Origin: Algicoccus sp048820935 | GTDB lineage: Bacteria > Pseudomonadota > Gammaproteobacteria > Burkholderiales > Burkholderiaceae_B | NCBI RefSeq assembly: GCF_048820935.1 | Contig: NZ_JBMERD010000005.1 | Coordinates: 124,001-188,000, forward strand | Direction: 5' to 3' | Length of the DNA stretch: 64,000 nt | Shown: piece after piece, positions 51,560 to 60,958 of the stretch | How the letters are laid out: each line of letters opens with the position of its first letter | How positions within the stretch are numbered: the stretch's first letter is position 1 | Notes under the pieces: generated by a model | Databases searched by the model: none | The model's input: only the letters and a program-made list of their open reading frames with translations | What the model was told of the DNA's origin: nothing | Position numbers and translations under genes: made by a program

Positions 51560-51599
51560 CCCACCTGATGCAAGCATCGTTTCAGGTGGGGCTTTTTTA
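51560..51599 (+). terminator. Intrinsic terminator of slpA-ispH
   Basis: CCCACCTGA (51560-51568) and TCAGGTGGG (51582-51590) form a 9-bp stem followed by GCTTTTTTA. Confidence 0.9.
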
Positions 51600-52182
51600 T
51601 TGTGCTGTCATGCTTTGAAGTAGATCGCTTTATGGTTGACTAATCCATTGCACCGGGACTTTGGTTTAATCCGGTTATTTGATCATTTTGATAGCTCTTT
51701 TCGCCAGTATTTATTGTTCCTAAATATTGGTGTGTATCATGGATTTTTTAAGCTGGTTGTCTACCTTGCGATCTTGTATCGATAGCGTTTCAGCCGGAGG
51801 CATTCTTTAACGGTGGTTAGAAATTTTAGAAAACTATATAAATTATTTTTAGGTTTAGGATTTTTCTTCGGTAAATAAAAAGTTTCAAAGTATGGGAATA
51901 GCAGGTTTTAAAGTTTTTTGTTTGATGTTTTTTATTTAAGATTTTGATTCTATTCATAAAAAATATGGTTTTATTTTTCAAAAGACAATATTCATTTGCA
52001 GTGATGGGGGGAAAAACCCCTGTTTTGATTTTGCGCAAGTTGTCCGACAATGTACATTGATCAATAGAGTTTGTTGCGTAATGCGATTTTTTAGTCGACC
52101 CTGTGAGATTGTGGTGTGTGGGACGCAAAATTCTCATTGATTTGATGAACAATTGTTTGAAAGATTTAACTCGAGGATTTTT
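51600..52182. other. AT-rich region upstream of the TAXI-TRAP genes
   Basis: Nearly 600 bp without a credible gene and clearly AT-richer than the surroundings, especially 51800-51990 with long A and T tracts. A minus-strand open frame crosses it, but it runs antisense into the binding-protein gene and has no recognisable features. The likely promoter and the palindrome at 52040 are at its right end. The composition suggests acquired or regulatory DNA. Confidence 0.5.
52040..52050. promoter_or_regulatory. TTGTC-N-GACAA palindrome, possible GntR-type operator
   Basis: TTGTCCGACAA is a perfect 5-bp inverted repeat around one base, 130 bp before the TAXI receptor start. This shape resembles operators of FCD-type GntR regulators of carboxylate uptake, but no regulator gene is adjacent. 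Confidence 0.4.
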
Positions 52183-53328
52183 ATGAAACAAACGCTTTTT
52201 CCTGCTAGCCGCTATTTGACCGGTATTGCAGCCAGCTTGGCCATGGGCTTTGCCGCGACTGCTGTCGCTCAAGATCTGCCTGGAACAATGGCTTGGACCG
52301 CCTATGATGTGGGTTCCGCAGGTTATGCCGAAGCGTCTGCCATGGCTGACGCGTTTGGTAAAAAATATGGAACCAAAGTGCGTATCCAACCTTCAGGTTC
52401 ATCCATTGGCCGTTTGCAGCCAGTCCTGCAAGGACGTGCAGACATCGGTTTCTTGGCAACAGAGACTTTTTTCGCCACTGAAGGCACAGAAGATTTCGCA
52501 GCTAAGCGTTGGGGTCCTCAAGATCTGCGTGTTCTGGCTGGTCGTCCTGCTTCATTTGGAATGCCAACCGCAAAAGACGCCAACATTAAAACCTTTGAAG
52601 ACCTCAAAGGTAAGCGTTTGGCACTGGTAGCTGGTAATCCATCTGTGAACGTGAAATGTGAAGCTTATCTGGGCTTTGGTGGTCTGACACTGGATGATGT
52701 CGAAGTGGTGATGTTCCCCACATACGGCGCAGCCATGAGCTCCATTGCAGCAGGTCAGTCCGATGCGACATGTACCACAACCACACCAAGCCAGATGTAT
52801 GAGTTGGCTGAGTCCCCACGTGGTCTGCATTGGCTTGGAACACCGGCTGATGACAAAGAAGGTTGGGCTCGCATGCAAGCCATTGCACCTTTCTTTGGTC
52901 CTAATACTGAAACCGTAGGTGCCGGTTTGTCTAAAGAGCAGCCTGTGGAAATTATGGCGTATCGCTACCCATTGCTCGTCGTGCGTGCTGATATGACTAC
53001 AGACCAAGTCTATAACATGATGAAGGGTTTCGATGAGACCTACGACATGTATAAAGACGCAACATCCGTGATGCCACGCTGGAAAATGGATGAGTCTGCA
53101 GTGCCACCTGCCGATGCACCATTCCATGATGGTGCTGTAAAATACCTGAAAGAAAAAGGTATCTGGACAGACGAACACGAAGCATGGAATAAAGCACGCT
53201 TGGAGCGTTTGCAAGCATTACGTGCAGCATGGGATGAAACCATGAAAGAAGGTAAAGATCTGTCAGATGAGAAGTATGCTGAACTCTGGCAGAAAAACCG
53301 TGAAGCTGCATTGGCCAAATTGAATTAA
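52183..53328 (+). CDS. TAXI-family TRAP transporter solute-binding protein
   Basis: Periplasmic receptor delivering an unknown, probably carboxylate, substrate to the fused TRAP permease. The 381-aa precursor has a signal peptide ending near ATAVAQ (start ATG 52183 after GAGGA), then the TAXI fold with MADAFGKKYGTKVRIQPSGSSIGRLQPVL and RADIGFLATE. The open frame upstream to 52153 would block the signal peptide. The permease gene follows after 111 bp. Confidence 0.9.
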   Translation: MKQTLFPASRYLTGIAASLAMGFAATAVAQDLPGTMAWTAYDVGSAGYAEASAMADAFGKKYGTKVRIQPSGSSIGRLQPVLQGRADIGFLATETFFATEGTEDFAAKRWGPQDLRVLAGRPASFGMPTAKDANIKTFEDLKGKRLALVAGNPSVNVKCEAYLGFGGLTLDDVEVVMFPTYGAAMSSIAAGQSDATCTTTTPSQMYELAESPRGLHWLGTPADDKEGWARMQAIAPFFGPNTETVGAGLSKEQPVEIMAYRYPLLVVRADMTTDQVYNMMKGFDETYDMYKDATSVMPRWKMDESAVPPADAPFHDGAVKYLKEKGIWTDEHEAWNKARLERLQALRAAWDETMKEGKDLSDEKYAELWQKNREAALAKLN

Positions 53329-53439
53329 TTTGAGCTTTTGAGCGACGGTTCACTGAGAAGCTGGGTCGCAGCAACCAATGTTGTTGCGACTTTTTTTTGC
53401 GAATAACAGCATATTCGTAAATTTATCTGAGAACGATTT

Positions 53440-55416
53440 ATGTCAAGAAAAGAACATATCGAAGATCGTCTGGAAATCGAAGAGCAAATCCTCCAAGATG
53501 TGCCTTTGGATCCGGAAGGGGGAACACCGCAAGGTCGCATGAAAGGTGCGACTTATGCAGCGGTTTTGACACTGGGAACTTTGGGTCTGTTAATGACCAT
53601 TAACCAGGTGTTTGTTTTGCGGTTCATGGGTTTTCAGCCGCTGGGTAGTTCATTTCTCTATTACATCATTGGGATTTTTCTGGCCGCAGCCTTCCTGATT
53701 TACCCGATGACTAAAAATGCGCGTGAGAGAACGCCAGTCTATGACTGGTTGTTTGGACTGATCGCTATTGCATGTACCGGTTATCTGGGTTATCACGGGC
53801 TGACGATTATTGAGCAAGGTTGGGACTTTTCAGCGCCCACTGAAGCAACCGTGATTTCCGGGATTTTGCTTGTGCTGATTATTGAAGGGATTCGGCGTTG
53901 TGGTGGAACCCCCCTTTTGCTGGTCGTTTTAATCTTCGGTGCTTATCCACTCTATGCCGACTACATGCCCGGCTTTTTGTGGGGTACCTCCTACGACTTT
54001 GGTGAAACCATTCGCGCACACGTGATGGGTGTCGAAAGTGTCATTGGGATTCCCATGCAGGTCGTGGCGAACTTAGTGATTGGTTTTGTCGTGTTTGGTG
54101 CGGCACTGACAGTGACAGGCGGTGGTGACTTCTTTATGGCTTTGGCAACCGGTCTGATGGGTGCTAGCCGTGGTGGTCCCGCAAAAGTGGCAGTTGTTTC
54201 CAGCGGTTTGATGGGTAGTTTGTCCGGAAGTGTGATTTCGAACATTCTGACTACGGGTGTCTTTACGATTCCAACCATGAAGCGCACAGGCTATCCACCG
54301 CATTATGCGGCAGCTGTGGAAGCATGCGCCTCGACTGGTGGTACGTTGATGCCGCCGGTGATGGGTGCTGTGGCCTTTATTATGGCGTCATTTTTGGGCG
54401 TTCCTTATGGTGCAGTGATGGTGGCAGCGTTCTTGCCAGCTCTGTTGTTCTACATTGCACTGGTTTTTCAAGTGGATAACTACGCAGCTCGCCATGGCCT
54501 CAAAGGTATGGAACGTGAAGAGATCCCCAAGTTAGGTCCTGTCTTAGCGGATGGTTGGCCCTATTTGTTGAGCCTGGTGGTTCTCATTTACATGCTGCTT
54601 GTGATGCGTTTGGAAGAGTACTCACCTTACTTTGCAACATTGGTGCTGCTGGTGATCTCCATCTTCAAGAAAAGCCATCGCATGAGCGTGAAGCGTGCAT
54701 TGGCATTGCTGGAAGAGCTGAGCGTGAGTGTGGCCAACCTGGTTGCTATCTTGGCCGGTATCGGTCTGGTGGTGGGTGGTCTGTCATACACCGGTGTGGC
54801 AGGTGCTTTCTCCCGTGAGTTGCTCTTGTATGCGGGTGGTAGCGTGCCCCTGATGTTGATCGCCGGTGCGGTGACCAGCTTTATCTTGGGTATGGGCATG
54901 ACGGTTAGTGCTTGCTATATCTTCTTGTCTATTTTGCTAGCGCCTGCGCTGGTCCAAGCTGGGCTGAACCCATTGGCAAGCCATCTGTTTATTCTCTACT
55001 GGGGCATGATGTCGTACATCACCCCACCGGTGGCGCTGGCATCCATTACAGCCGCTAACGTGGCGCATTCAAATGCTTGGGCAACCAGCTTGAGTGCAAT
55101 GCGATTGGGTAGTGTGTTGTTTATCTTGCCGTTTATGTTTGTCCTTAACCCAGCGTTGATTATGCAGGGAGATTGGAGCACGATTATTCAGGCAGCGATT
55201 ACAGCGATAGCGGCCATGTGGGTGTTGGCTTCTGGCCTTGAAGGTTATCTCTATCGTTGCGGTATTGTGGGATGGCCCGTACGTATCCTGTTGTTCTGCG
55301 CAGGGGCTGGTCTGATCGTACCCGGCACTTTCAGTGATCTGATTGGTTTAGGATTCCTGCTTCTAGCGTATGTCGTAGGCCGACTGGTGCCTGGGATGCG
55401 TCAAAGTGTTGCCTAA
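53440..55416 (+). CDS. TRAP transporter fused permease (4TM-12TM, TAXI type)
   Basis: Sodium-coupled secondary transporter subunit of the TAXI-TRAP class, with DctQ-like and DctM-like parts in one chain. The 658-aa protein starts with a charged cytosolic stretch (about 1-35), then many hydrophobic helices. VSSGLMGSLSGSVISNILTTG and EACASTGGTLMPPVMGAVAF are the core motifs of the large subunit. It is cotranscribed with the upstream binding protein. Substrate unknown. Confidence 0.92.
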   Translation: MSRKEHIEDRLEIEEQILQDVPLDPEGGTPQGRMKGATYAAVLTLGTLGLLMTINQVFVLRFMGFQPLGSSFLYYIIGIFLAAAFLIYPMTKNARERTPVYDWLFGLIAIACTGYLGYHGLTIIEQGWDFSAPTEATVISGILLVLIIEGIRRCGGTPLLLVVLIFGAYPLYADYMPGFLWGTSYDFGETIRAHVMGVESVIGIPMQVVANLVIGFVVFGAALTVTGGGDFFMALATGLMGASRGGPAKVAVVSSGLMGSLSGSVISNILTTGVFTIPTMKRTGYPPHYAAAVEACASTGGTLMPPVMGAVAFIMASFLGVPYGAVMVAAFLPALLFYIALVFQVDNYAARHGLKGMEREEIPKLGPVLADGWPYLLSLVVLIYMLLVMRLEEYSPYFATLVLLVISIFKKSHRMSVKRALALLEELSVSVANLVAILAGIGLVVGGLSYTGVAGAFSRELLLYAGGSVPLMLIAGAVTSFILGMGMTVSACYIFLSILLAPALVQAGLNPLASHLFILYWGMMSYITPPVALASITAANVAHSNAWATSLSAMRLGSVLFILPFMFVLNPALIMQGDWSTIIQAAITAIAAMWVLASGLEGYLYRCGIVGWPVRILLFCAGAGLIVPGTFSDLIGLGFLLLAYVVGRLVPGMRQSVA

Positions 55417-55450
55417 ATGAATGCGTCAGAAATGACTGATTTGTAAAGCG

Positions 55451-55486
55451 TTGCCCGTACTTGTGATGAGTACGGGCAATTTTTTT
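55451..55486 (+). terminator. Intrinsic terminator of the TRAP operon
   Basis: TTGCCCGTACT (55451-55461) and AGTACGGGCAA (55469-55479) form an 11-bp stem followed by seven T. The T tract overlaps the stop codon of the convergent sulfurtransferase gene. Confidence 0.92.
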
Positions 55487-56363
55487 AACCAACGATCATG
55501 GGCGTGTCGTTCTGAGTGGACCACTCCAGCAAGGAGTTGTCGTAGAGAGCCCAGTTTTTCCAGCCCAACATCGATAAGACAAATGCCGTTGTACTGGCTG
55601 CAATGCCACCACCACAATAATGAATCACCTTGACATCTGGTTCGATACCCGCATCAATCACCATTTGCTTTAAGGTTTGAGTCGGCAAGAACTTTCCAGT
55701 TTCAGCATCTGCCAAACTGCGCGCAGGCAAGCTCAGACTATCTGGGATACGTCCAGGACGTCCATAATGTGCGCCGCCAGTGCCTTGAAATTGCTCAGGA
55801 GCGAGTGCATTTAAAAGCGTCATCGGGTCTGACTCTGACTGGAGAGCCTCTTGAATATCGTGCATGTGGGCAATATGTGCAGTCAGTGGTTTTGGTAATG
55901 GGTATTGGCTGGATCTGATAGACTGAACCTCTTGTGTCACCTCGCCGCCTTGTCGCTGCCATTCTTTTAAGTTGCCATTGAGAATGGAAAGTTTGCGCTG
56001 ACCCATGACATAAAACACCCACCAAGCACGCGTCAAAGTCACGATCGAACTGTTGGTGTAAAGGATGACATGATCGTCTGGATGTAGTCCTAATCGACTG
56101 GCCAGTGCTTGAAATTTTTCTGGACTCAGCAGAGTGTAAGGGTAGCGACCGTCTGGATCGGATAGATCTTGAACCATATCCACATGACAAGCACCCGGTA
56201 TATGAGATTGATCGAACTCGGGGCGACCACTGTGGATTTGAGAGGGCCCTACGGGTTGCGCCACCATATAGGTTGTGCAGTCAAGGACTCGGACATTTGG
56301 GTCATGCAGATGAGACTGCAGCCAGTCTATGTCAACAAGCATTGGGGGTTGGGTTTGTGGCAT
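55485..56363 (-). CDS. Sulfurtransferase, two rhodanese domains
   Basis: Predicted thiosulfate or 3-mercaptopyruvate sulfurtransferase. The 292-aa protein has two rhodanese domains, the first without a catalytic cysteine in its loop (TNSSIVT), the second with nucleophile Cys250 in HYCGGGIAAS. The loop differs from the textbook CG[ST]G[VT]T of mercaptopyruvate enzymes, so substrate is left open. IPGACHVDM is the typical inter-motif sequence. It converges with the TRAP operon. Confidence 0.88.
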   Translation of the reverse strand: MPQTQPPMLVDIDWLQSHLHDPNVRVLDCTTYMVAQPVGPSQIHSGRPEFDQSHIPGACHVDMVQDLSDPDGRYPYTLLSPEKFQALASRLGLHPDDHVILYTNSSIVTLTRAWWVFYVMGQRKLSILNGNLKEWQRQGGEVTQEVQSIRSSQYPLPKPLTAHIAHMHDIQEALQSESDPMTLLNALAPEQFQGTGGAHYGRPGRIPDSLSLPARSLADAETGKFLPTQTLKQMVIDAGIEPDVKVIHYCGGGIAASTTAFVLSMLGWKNWALYDNSLLEWSTQNDTPMIVG

Positions 56364-56597
56364 AGAGATCTCCAGAAAGATAATGTGCTTATCATAGAGT
56401 GATGTCGGGCTGCGGATTAGCGTGATTCAAGAATTGATATGAGATGGCATCGCTGAGAATTTGTTTTGCAAATGACTTTGTCATGGTTGCGAAGTGATTC
56501 GCGCAAGTAATATTGAGCGCAACATGTCTTGGATTGAACGTGTCAGTCCAAATCTGATCTGGGATTGTCAGATCGAAAAAATGGGAGAAAACCCACG

Positions 56598-57863
56598 ATG
56601 GATACGTCTGGGTCACAAGGGACGTCTGCGGGACGTTGGTATTACGGTTGGAATATTGTTGCTGCAGCATCGGTCATTACGTTGATGACAGTTGGGATGC
56701 GGATGGGCGTAGGCCCTTTTTTTATGCCCATCATCGAGGATCTAGGCTTTAGTCGCAGTGTGTTTTCTGGGATTGTCGCGGTCGGTATGCTGTTCTACGG
56801 CCTAGCAATGCCATTAGCTGGCTGGTTGGTAGGTCGGATCGGTACGCGTGGTGTGTTACTGATCGGAATCGCGATTGTGGTGCTCTCTACGTGGTGGACG
56901 ATTAATGCAACCACACCTTGGACCATGCTGATGGCATTTGGTGTGATGCTATCGACGGGTCTGGCTTTTACAAGTCCGGTTGCCATGACCGCGATTCTGA
57001 CCAAATGGTTTAATCGACGACGCGGTATGGCTTTGTTTTTTCTGGCAACAGGCTCAATGGCGGGCATTGCCGTTTTGACACCGTTGTTTGCGCTCTTGAT
57101 TAGTTGGATCGGTTGGCGCTGGACGATGATGTGCTATGCCTTGGTGTTTGCCGTGTTGACTGTTCCAGCCGCTTTATGGATTTTTAAAGAGAATGCGCCA
57201 GTTAATGGTGATGCGCCTTTGCCAAGATCCTCAAAAGAAAAAGCCAAGCCTGCACCCGCTGTCATGACCTGCACATTCGGTGAAGCTGTTCGCACAACTC
57301 CATTTTGGAAGATCTGTGCAGGTTTGTTTGCCTGCGGCTTTAGTATGAATCTGCTGGGAACGCATGGCATTCCGATGCTGGAGGATCGGGGTTTTTCAAC
57401 CATGACGGCTTCAGGCGGGATTGGGACAATTGGTTTGGTGGCTATTTTTAGCACTTTGGTTCTGGGTCGGATTGCCGACCGTATACCCAGACGATTGCTA
57501 TTAGCGACAATTTATATTGTGCGCGGGGTTGGCTTTCTGGCATTGCTTGTCGTCATGACACCGTTTCAGCTCTATTTGGTTGCGGCGATTGCCGGGCTTG
57601 TTTGGGCGGGTAGCCTTGCCATGGCATCAGCGATTTTAGCCGATACGTATGGGGTTCGCTTGGTCGGTGTTTTGTACGGCTGGTCCTATTTGGGTCATCA
57701 AATCGGCGCGGCTATCAGCTCATGGTTTGGTGGTTGGGGTTATGAGCACCTCGATAGCCACTGGCCGGCATTTGGTGCAGCAGCCGTCTTGCTGTTTTTT
57801 GCAGGCTGGGTCTCCCTAAAACTGCCAGGCCGACAACTTAATTCTCGTTTGGTGTCAGCCTGA
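56598..57863 (+). CDS. MFS transporter
   Basis: Inner-membrane carrier of the major facilitator superfamily, probably of the oxalate/formate or monocarboxylate type. The 421-aa protein has about twelve helices, the GRIGTRG loop between helices 2 and 3, and a cytosolic loop (residues about 195-225). ATG 56598 follows GGGAGA; the in-frame sequence upstream is less likely. The next gene is the convergent pirin. Substrate unknown. Confidence 0.85.
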   Translation: MDTSGSQGTSAGRWYYGWNIVAAASVITLMTVGMRMGVGPFFMPIIEDLGFSRSVFSGIVAVGMLFYGLAMPLAGWLVGRIGTRGVLLIGIAIVVLSTWWTINATTPWTMLMAFGVMLSTGLAFTSPVAMTAILTKWFNRRRGMALFFLATGSMAGIAVLTPLFALLISWIGWRWTMMCYALVFAVLTVPAALWIFKENAPVNGDAPLPRSSKEKAKPAPAVMTCTFGEAVRTTPFWKICAGLFACGFSMNLLGTHGIPMLEDRGFSTMTASGGIGTIGLVAIFSTLVLGRIADRIPRRLLLATIYIVRGVGFLALLVVMTPFQLYLVAAIAGLVWAGSLAMASAILADTYGVRLVGVLYGWSYLGHQIGAAISSWFGGWGYEHLDSHWPAFGAAAVLLFFAGWVSLKLPGRQLNSRLVSA

Positions 57864-57891
57864 TTCTTTAAGGTTTGTAGGGTGCGCTTGT

Positions 57892-58755
57892 TTAGAAACG
57901 TGCCACAGGTTGAACCAGTCGACCTTGTTGATAATCCAGCAGAGTCTGTTCAAGCTGTGCAGTTGTGTTCATGACAAAGGGGCCGTACTGGGCAATTGAC
58001 TCTTCTAAAGGTTGTCCTGCGATGAGCAACAGGCGTGTGGCGCTCTCGGCTTCAATTCGAACATCTGCGTCTGGCGTCTGACTGAGTATGCCCATGTGGT
58101 GGGTCGGGACGGTTTGTCCTTGGATAACAGCTTGCCCTTGGTAGACGTATAGGAAGGCGGTTGCGCGATCTCCTAGTACTTGCTCAAAGGATGTACCTGC
58201 TGGCAGGTGAATGTCCAGAATCAAGGGGTCAGTCACTGGGCGTTGCATCGCACCTTCTTGGCCCTGACTTTGCCCAGCAATAATTTTGATGTGCACATCC
58301 TGTTCAGTGGTGACGGTGGGGATTTCGTTGGCAGCAATATCTCGATAGGCCGGATCGATCATTTTGTCTTTGGCCGGTAAATTTAACCAAATCTGAAAAC
58401 CTTCCATCAGACCATCTTTTTGACGGGGTAACTCGGAATGGATCAGGCCACTGCCGGCAATCATCCATTGCACGTCACCTGGTCCAAGTAGGCCTTCGTT
58501 ACCGCCACTGTCTAGATGCTGCATTTGTCCTGCGAGCATGTAGGTAATTGTTTCGAAGCCGCGATGTGGGTGATTCGGGAAGCCTGCAATGTAATCATCT
58601 GGATCGTCACTACGGAAAGCGTCCATCATCAGGAATGGGTCTAGACGTTTTTGGAGGTCTTGTGTAAGAACTCGGGTTAACCTGACACCTGCGCCATCAG
58701 TGGTCGGGATGCCTTGGACAATTTGCTCGATTGAGCGAAATGTTTTTGTGTTCAT
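57892..58755 (-). CDS. Pirin family protein
   Basis: Cupin-fold protein; bacterial pirins may have quercetinase activity or regulate metabolism. The 287-aa sequence has the family motif DPFLMMDAFRSDDPDDYIAGFPNHPHRGFETITYML, with the metal-binding His residues, and the second cupin ending in AGQPLEE. It is divergent from a LysR regulator, which often controls pirins in proteobacteria. Confidence 0.93.
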   Translation of the reverse strand: MNTKTFRSIEQIVQGIPTTDGAGVRLTRVLTQDLQKRLDPFLMMDAFRSDDPDDYIAGFPNHPHRGFETITYMLAGQMQHLDSGGNEGLLGPGDVQWMIAGSGLIHSELPRQKDGLMEGFQIWLNLPAKDKMIDPAYRDIAANEIPTVTTEQDVHIKIIAGQSQGQEGAMQRPVTDPLILDIHLPAGTSFEQVLGDRATAFLYVYQGQAVIQGQTVPTHHMGILSQTPDADVRIEAESATRLLLIAGQPLEESIAQYGPFVMNTTAQLEQTLLDYQQGRLVQPVARF

Positions 58756-58848
58756 CTGTTTGATCCTGTGGTGGAGTCGTGCGATCTGGCTTCTGATGTT
58801 TTTAGCAGCCAGCGCGATGTTTTAATCGTTGTATTCACGTTTAGATAC

Positions 58849-59769
58849 ATGGAAAACTCATTAGTTCATCATGCCAGTGATTTGTTGTTGTTTGTCAGTC
58901 TGGCACAAGCAGGTAGTTTTTCCGCTGCAGCGACGCGCACCGGTGTGCCCAAATCGACGCTCTCTAGGCGATTGGCGGCGCTAGAAGAAAAGCTGGGCCA
59001 ACGCCTCATGACCCGGAGCACGCGCCAGTTGGTTTTGACAGATTTTGGGCAGCGAGTTTTAAGGCTTGCGACCGTTCTTCAGGAAGATATGCAGGCGGTG
59101 ACCGATTTGGTGCAACGAGAAGCGGTTCGTCCCACAGGGGTGCTGCGGGTGAGTTTGCCACCTGATCTGGAGCAGCTCAATTTGACGCATGTTTTGCAGC
59201 AGTACCATAAACGATTTCCTGATGTGCGCGTTGAGCTGGATATTTCGAGTCGGCAAGTTGATTTGTTGTCTGAACGGTTTGATTTGGCTGTTCGGATTGC
59301 GCGTCAACTACCCGATGACAGCACATTGGTTGCGCGCAAATTATGTGATATTCAGATTCATCTATATGCCGGTGCAAAATATTTAAAACGTTTTGGAACG
59401 CCTCTGGAACCTCAGGATCTCGAGTGGCATGCGTGTATTCATCATGCTAATAGCTTGGGCTTGCCGTTTGATTGGGATCTTAAAAAAGGGGCTGAAATCT
59501 GTAAGATCGTCGCCAAAGGGCCGGTGTCATCCAATTCCCCGAGACTGCAATGCGAGATGTGTTTACAAGGTATGGGAATTGTGGCGTTAGCAGATTCGAT
59601 GGTGCTTCCTGAAATCGAATCGGGTCAGCTAGTCAGAGTATTACCCGAGTGGGCGTTGCCGAGTGTTCCGATCTGGTGTGTGACGCCAGGCAGAAAGTTG
59701 TTGCCTGCGATGACACGCGCTTTTATGAATGCGCTATCTAAAGCGCTTTCAACAGATGCTTCGATTTGA
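58849..59769 (+). CDS. LysR-family regulator divergent from pirin
   Basis: Transcriptional regulator. From ATG 58849 (MENSLVHHASDLLLFVSLAQ) the protein is 306 aa with the helix-turn-helix GSFSAAATRTGVPKSTLSRRLAALEE (about 21-46) and an effector domain. The frame stays open to 58768, but the upstream part does not resemble LysR. It lies 93 bp from the pirin start in the opposite direction and is the likely regulator of that gene. Confidence 0.92.
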   Translation: MENSLVHHASDLLLFVSLAQAGSFSAAATRTGVPKSTLSRRLAALEEKLGQRLMTRSTRQLVLTDFGQRVLRLATVLQEDMQAVTDLVQREAVRPTGVLRVSLPPDLEQLNLTHVLQQYHKRFPDVRVELDISSRQVDLLSERFDLAVRIARQLPDDSTLVARKLCDIQIHLYAGAKYLKRFGTPLEPQDLEWHACIHHANSLGLPFDWDLKKGAEICKIVAKGPVSSNSPRLQCEMCLQGMGIVALADSMVLPEIESGQLVRVLPEWALPSVPIWCVTPGRKLLPAMTRAFMNALSKALSTDASI

Positions 59770-59831
59770 ATCAATGTGATTGGTTTCAGATCTCCAGGCG
59801 CGTTTTAACCCGGAGATAATCGACTGATTGC

Positions 59832-60215
59832 TCAGTTTACTAGTTTGGTGATTTTTTCGATGAGTGTCGGATGTGCCTGCACGGCTGCGGTGATGGTATT
59901 GAATTTTTCAACGCTTAAATCGGTACTCCTCACGGCTCGTACCATGTCTTGGTCGGCTTGTTGAAGCAAGATTCGCTGTTCAGCTTCAGAAGCTGCTGTC
60001 TCAATTTTAGGTGCGTACTGAGCTGAAATGTCATTGACTTTTTGAGACGCTTTTGCGTATGCGATGAGTTCTTGGTCGCTAAAGGATGCAGTAGCGGTTG
60101 TTTGGGCAACATGAAGTGGCGAGCTGGTTGCGGCTGGGGTGGCGTGGGCGTTTAAACCGAAGGTGCCCAATAAAAGAGTGGCGGTCGACAAGGTGATTGT
60201 GATCTGTTTCTTCAT
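59832..60215 (-). CDS. DUF4168-like exported protein, paralogue 1
   Basis: Small exported protein of unknown function. The 127-aa precursor starts MKKQITITLSTATLLLGTFG (ATG 60215) with a signal peptide ending near NAHA. The mature part has FSDQELIAYAKASQKVNDISAQYAPKI, a heptad-like alpha-helical region, and ends ITAAVQAHPTLIEKITKLVN. It is similar to the product of the neighbouring gene, suggesting tandem duplication. Confidence 0.75.
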   Translation of the reverse strand: MKKQITITLSTATLLLGTFGLNAHATPAATSSPLHVAQTTATASFSDQELIAYAKASQKVNDISAQYAPKIETAASEAEQRILLQQADQDMVRAVRSTDLSVEKFNTITAAVQAHPTLIEKITKLVN

Positions 60216-60432
60216 TCGTTCTCCGTACTTTGTCTGTGCCTTGCTTAAAGACATCGAGACGATTTATGGAGCTTTCAAGGTAACAAAGCCATTGTGCGTG
60301 TGTAAACCACCAAACCGTGTTTCTACAAAATCTTTCAGACCGGTTATTCACTAGAATCGCTTAAAGAAGCAATGTCTTTATCTTCAATTTCACGATCCTA
60401 GGACTCCAGCTGCGCTCTTATTTCGGGAGCAC

Positions 60433-60846
60433 TTAAGTTCCGAATGCGCTTAAGTCCAAAGCTAGTCGACTGCTCAGTTTGAACAATCTTTCAACTAAGT
60501 CAGGGTCATCTAACAATTGCGTGGCGATGATAGAGAACAAGGCAACACTTAAACCCGTGCTTCTGATGGCGCGTCTTGTTTGCAGATTTTCTTGCTGATC
60601 TAGTTTTCTGAGTTGCGCTTTAGGATCAATCGTTGAAATTTCAGAATCGAATTGGGTTGGAGTTTCTTGGATTTTTTTGACGGCTTGAATGAAAGCGATT
60701 AATTCTTGATCACTAAACGAGTATGTGGTTGAGCTGGATTGTGTGACAAGATGTGAATGAGTGTTTGTTGTGGCGTGAGTATTTAAGCCAAAGGTGATCA
60801 ATAGAAGAGCGGCGGTTGACAGCGCAATTGCAATCTGTTGCTTCAT
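60433..60846 (-). CDS. DUF4168-like exported protein, paralogue 2
   Basis: Paralogue of the gene at 59832: MKQQIAIALSTAALLLITFG, then YSFSDQELIAFIQAVKKIQE, and RAIRSTGLSV near the C-terminus correspond position by position with the neighbour. The 137-aa precursor has a signal peptide ending near NTHA and a C-terminal extension (SSRLALDLSAFGT). The central part has diverged, and the two genes are 217 bp apart without a shared terminator visible. Function unknown. Confidence 0.7.
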   Translation of the reverse strand: MKQQIAIALSTAALLLITFGLNTHATTNTHSHLVTQSSSTTYSFSDQELIAFIQAVKKIQETPTQFDSEISTIDPKAQLRKLDQQENLQTRRAIRSTGLSVALFSIIATQLLDDPDLVERLFKLSSRLALDLSAFGT

Positions 60847-60958
60847 TTATTCTCCGTGGGTTGTCAGAGCCTTTGTGTGAAGGCAATGAGATTAACTAAG
60901 GAATTTTGAGGTTAACAGATTGATTCAAAAGCGTGTAACTACCTTGCTATCCAATATC

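Noticed and set aside
51826..52389. 187-codon minus-strand ORF in the AT-rich leader
   Set aside because: It runs antisense into the signal-peptide region of the TAXI receptor gene, has Lys/Ile/Asn-rich composition expected of AT-rich noise, and shows no domain.
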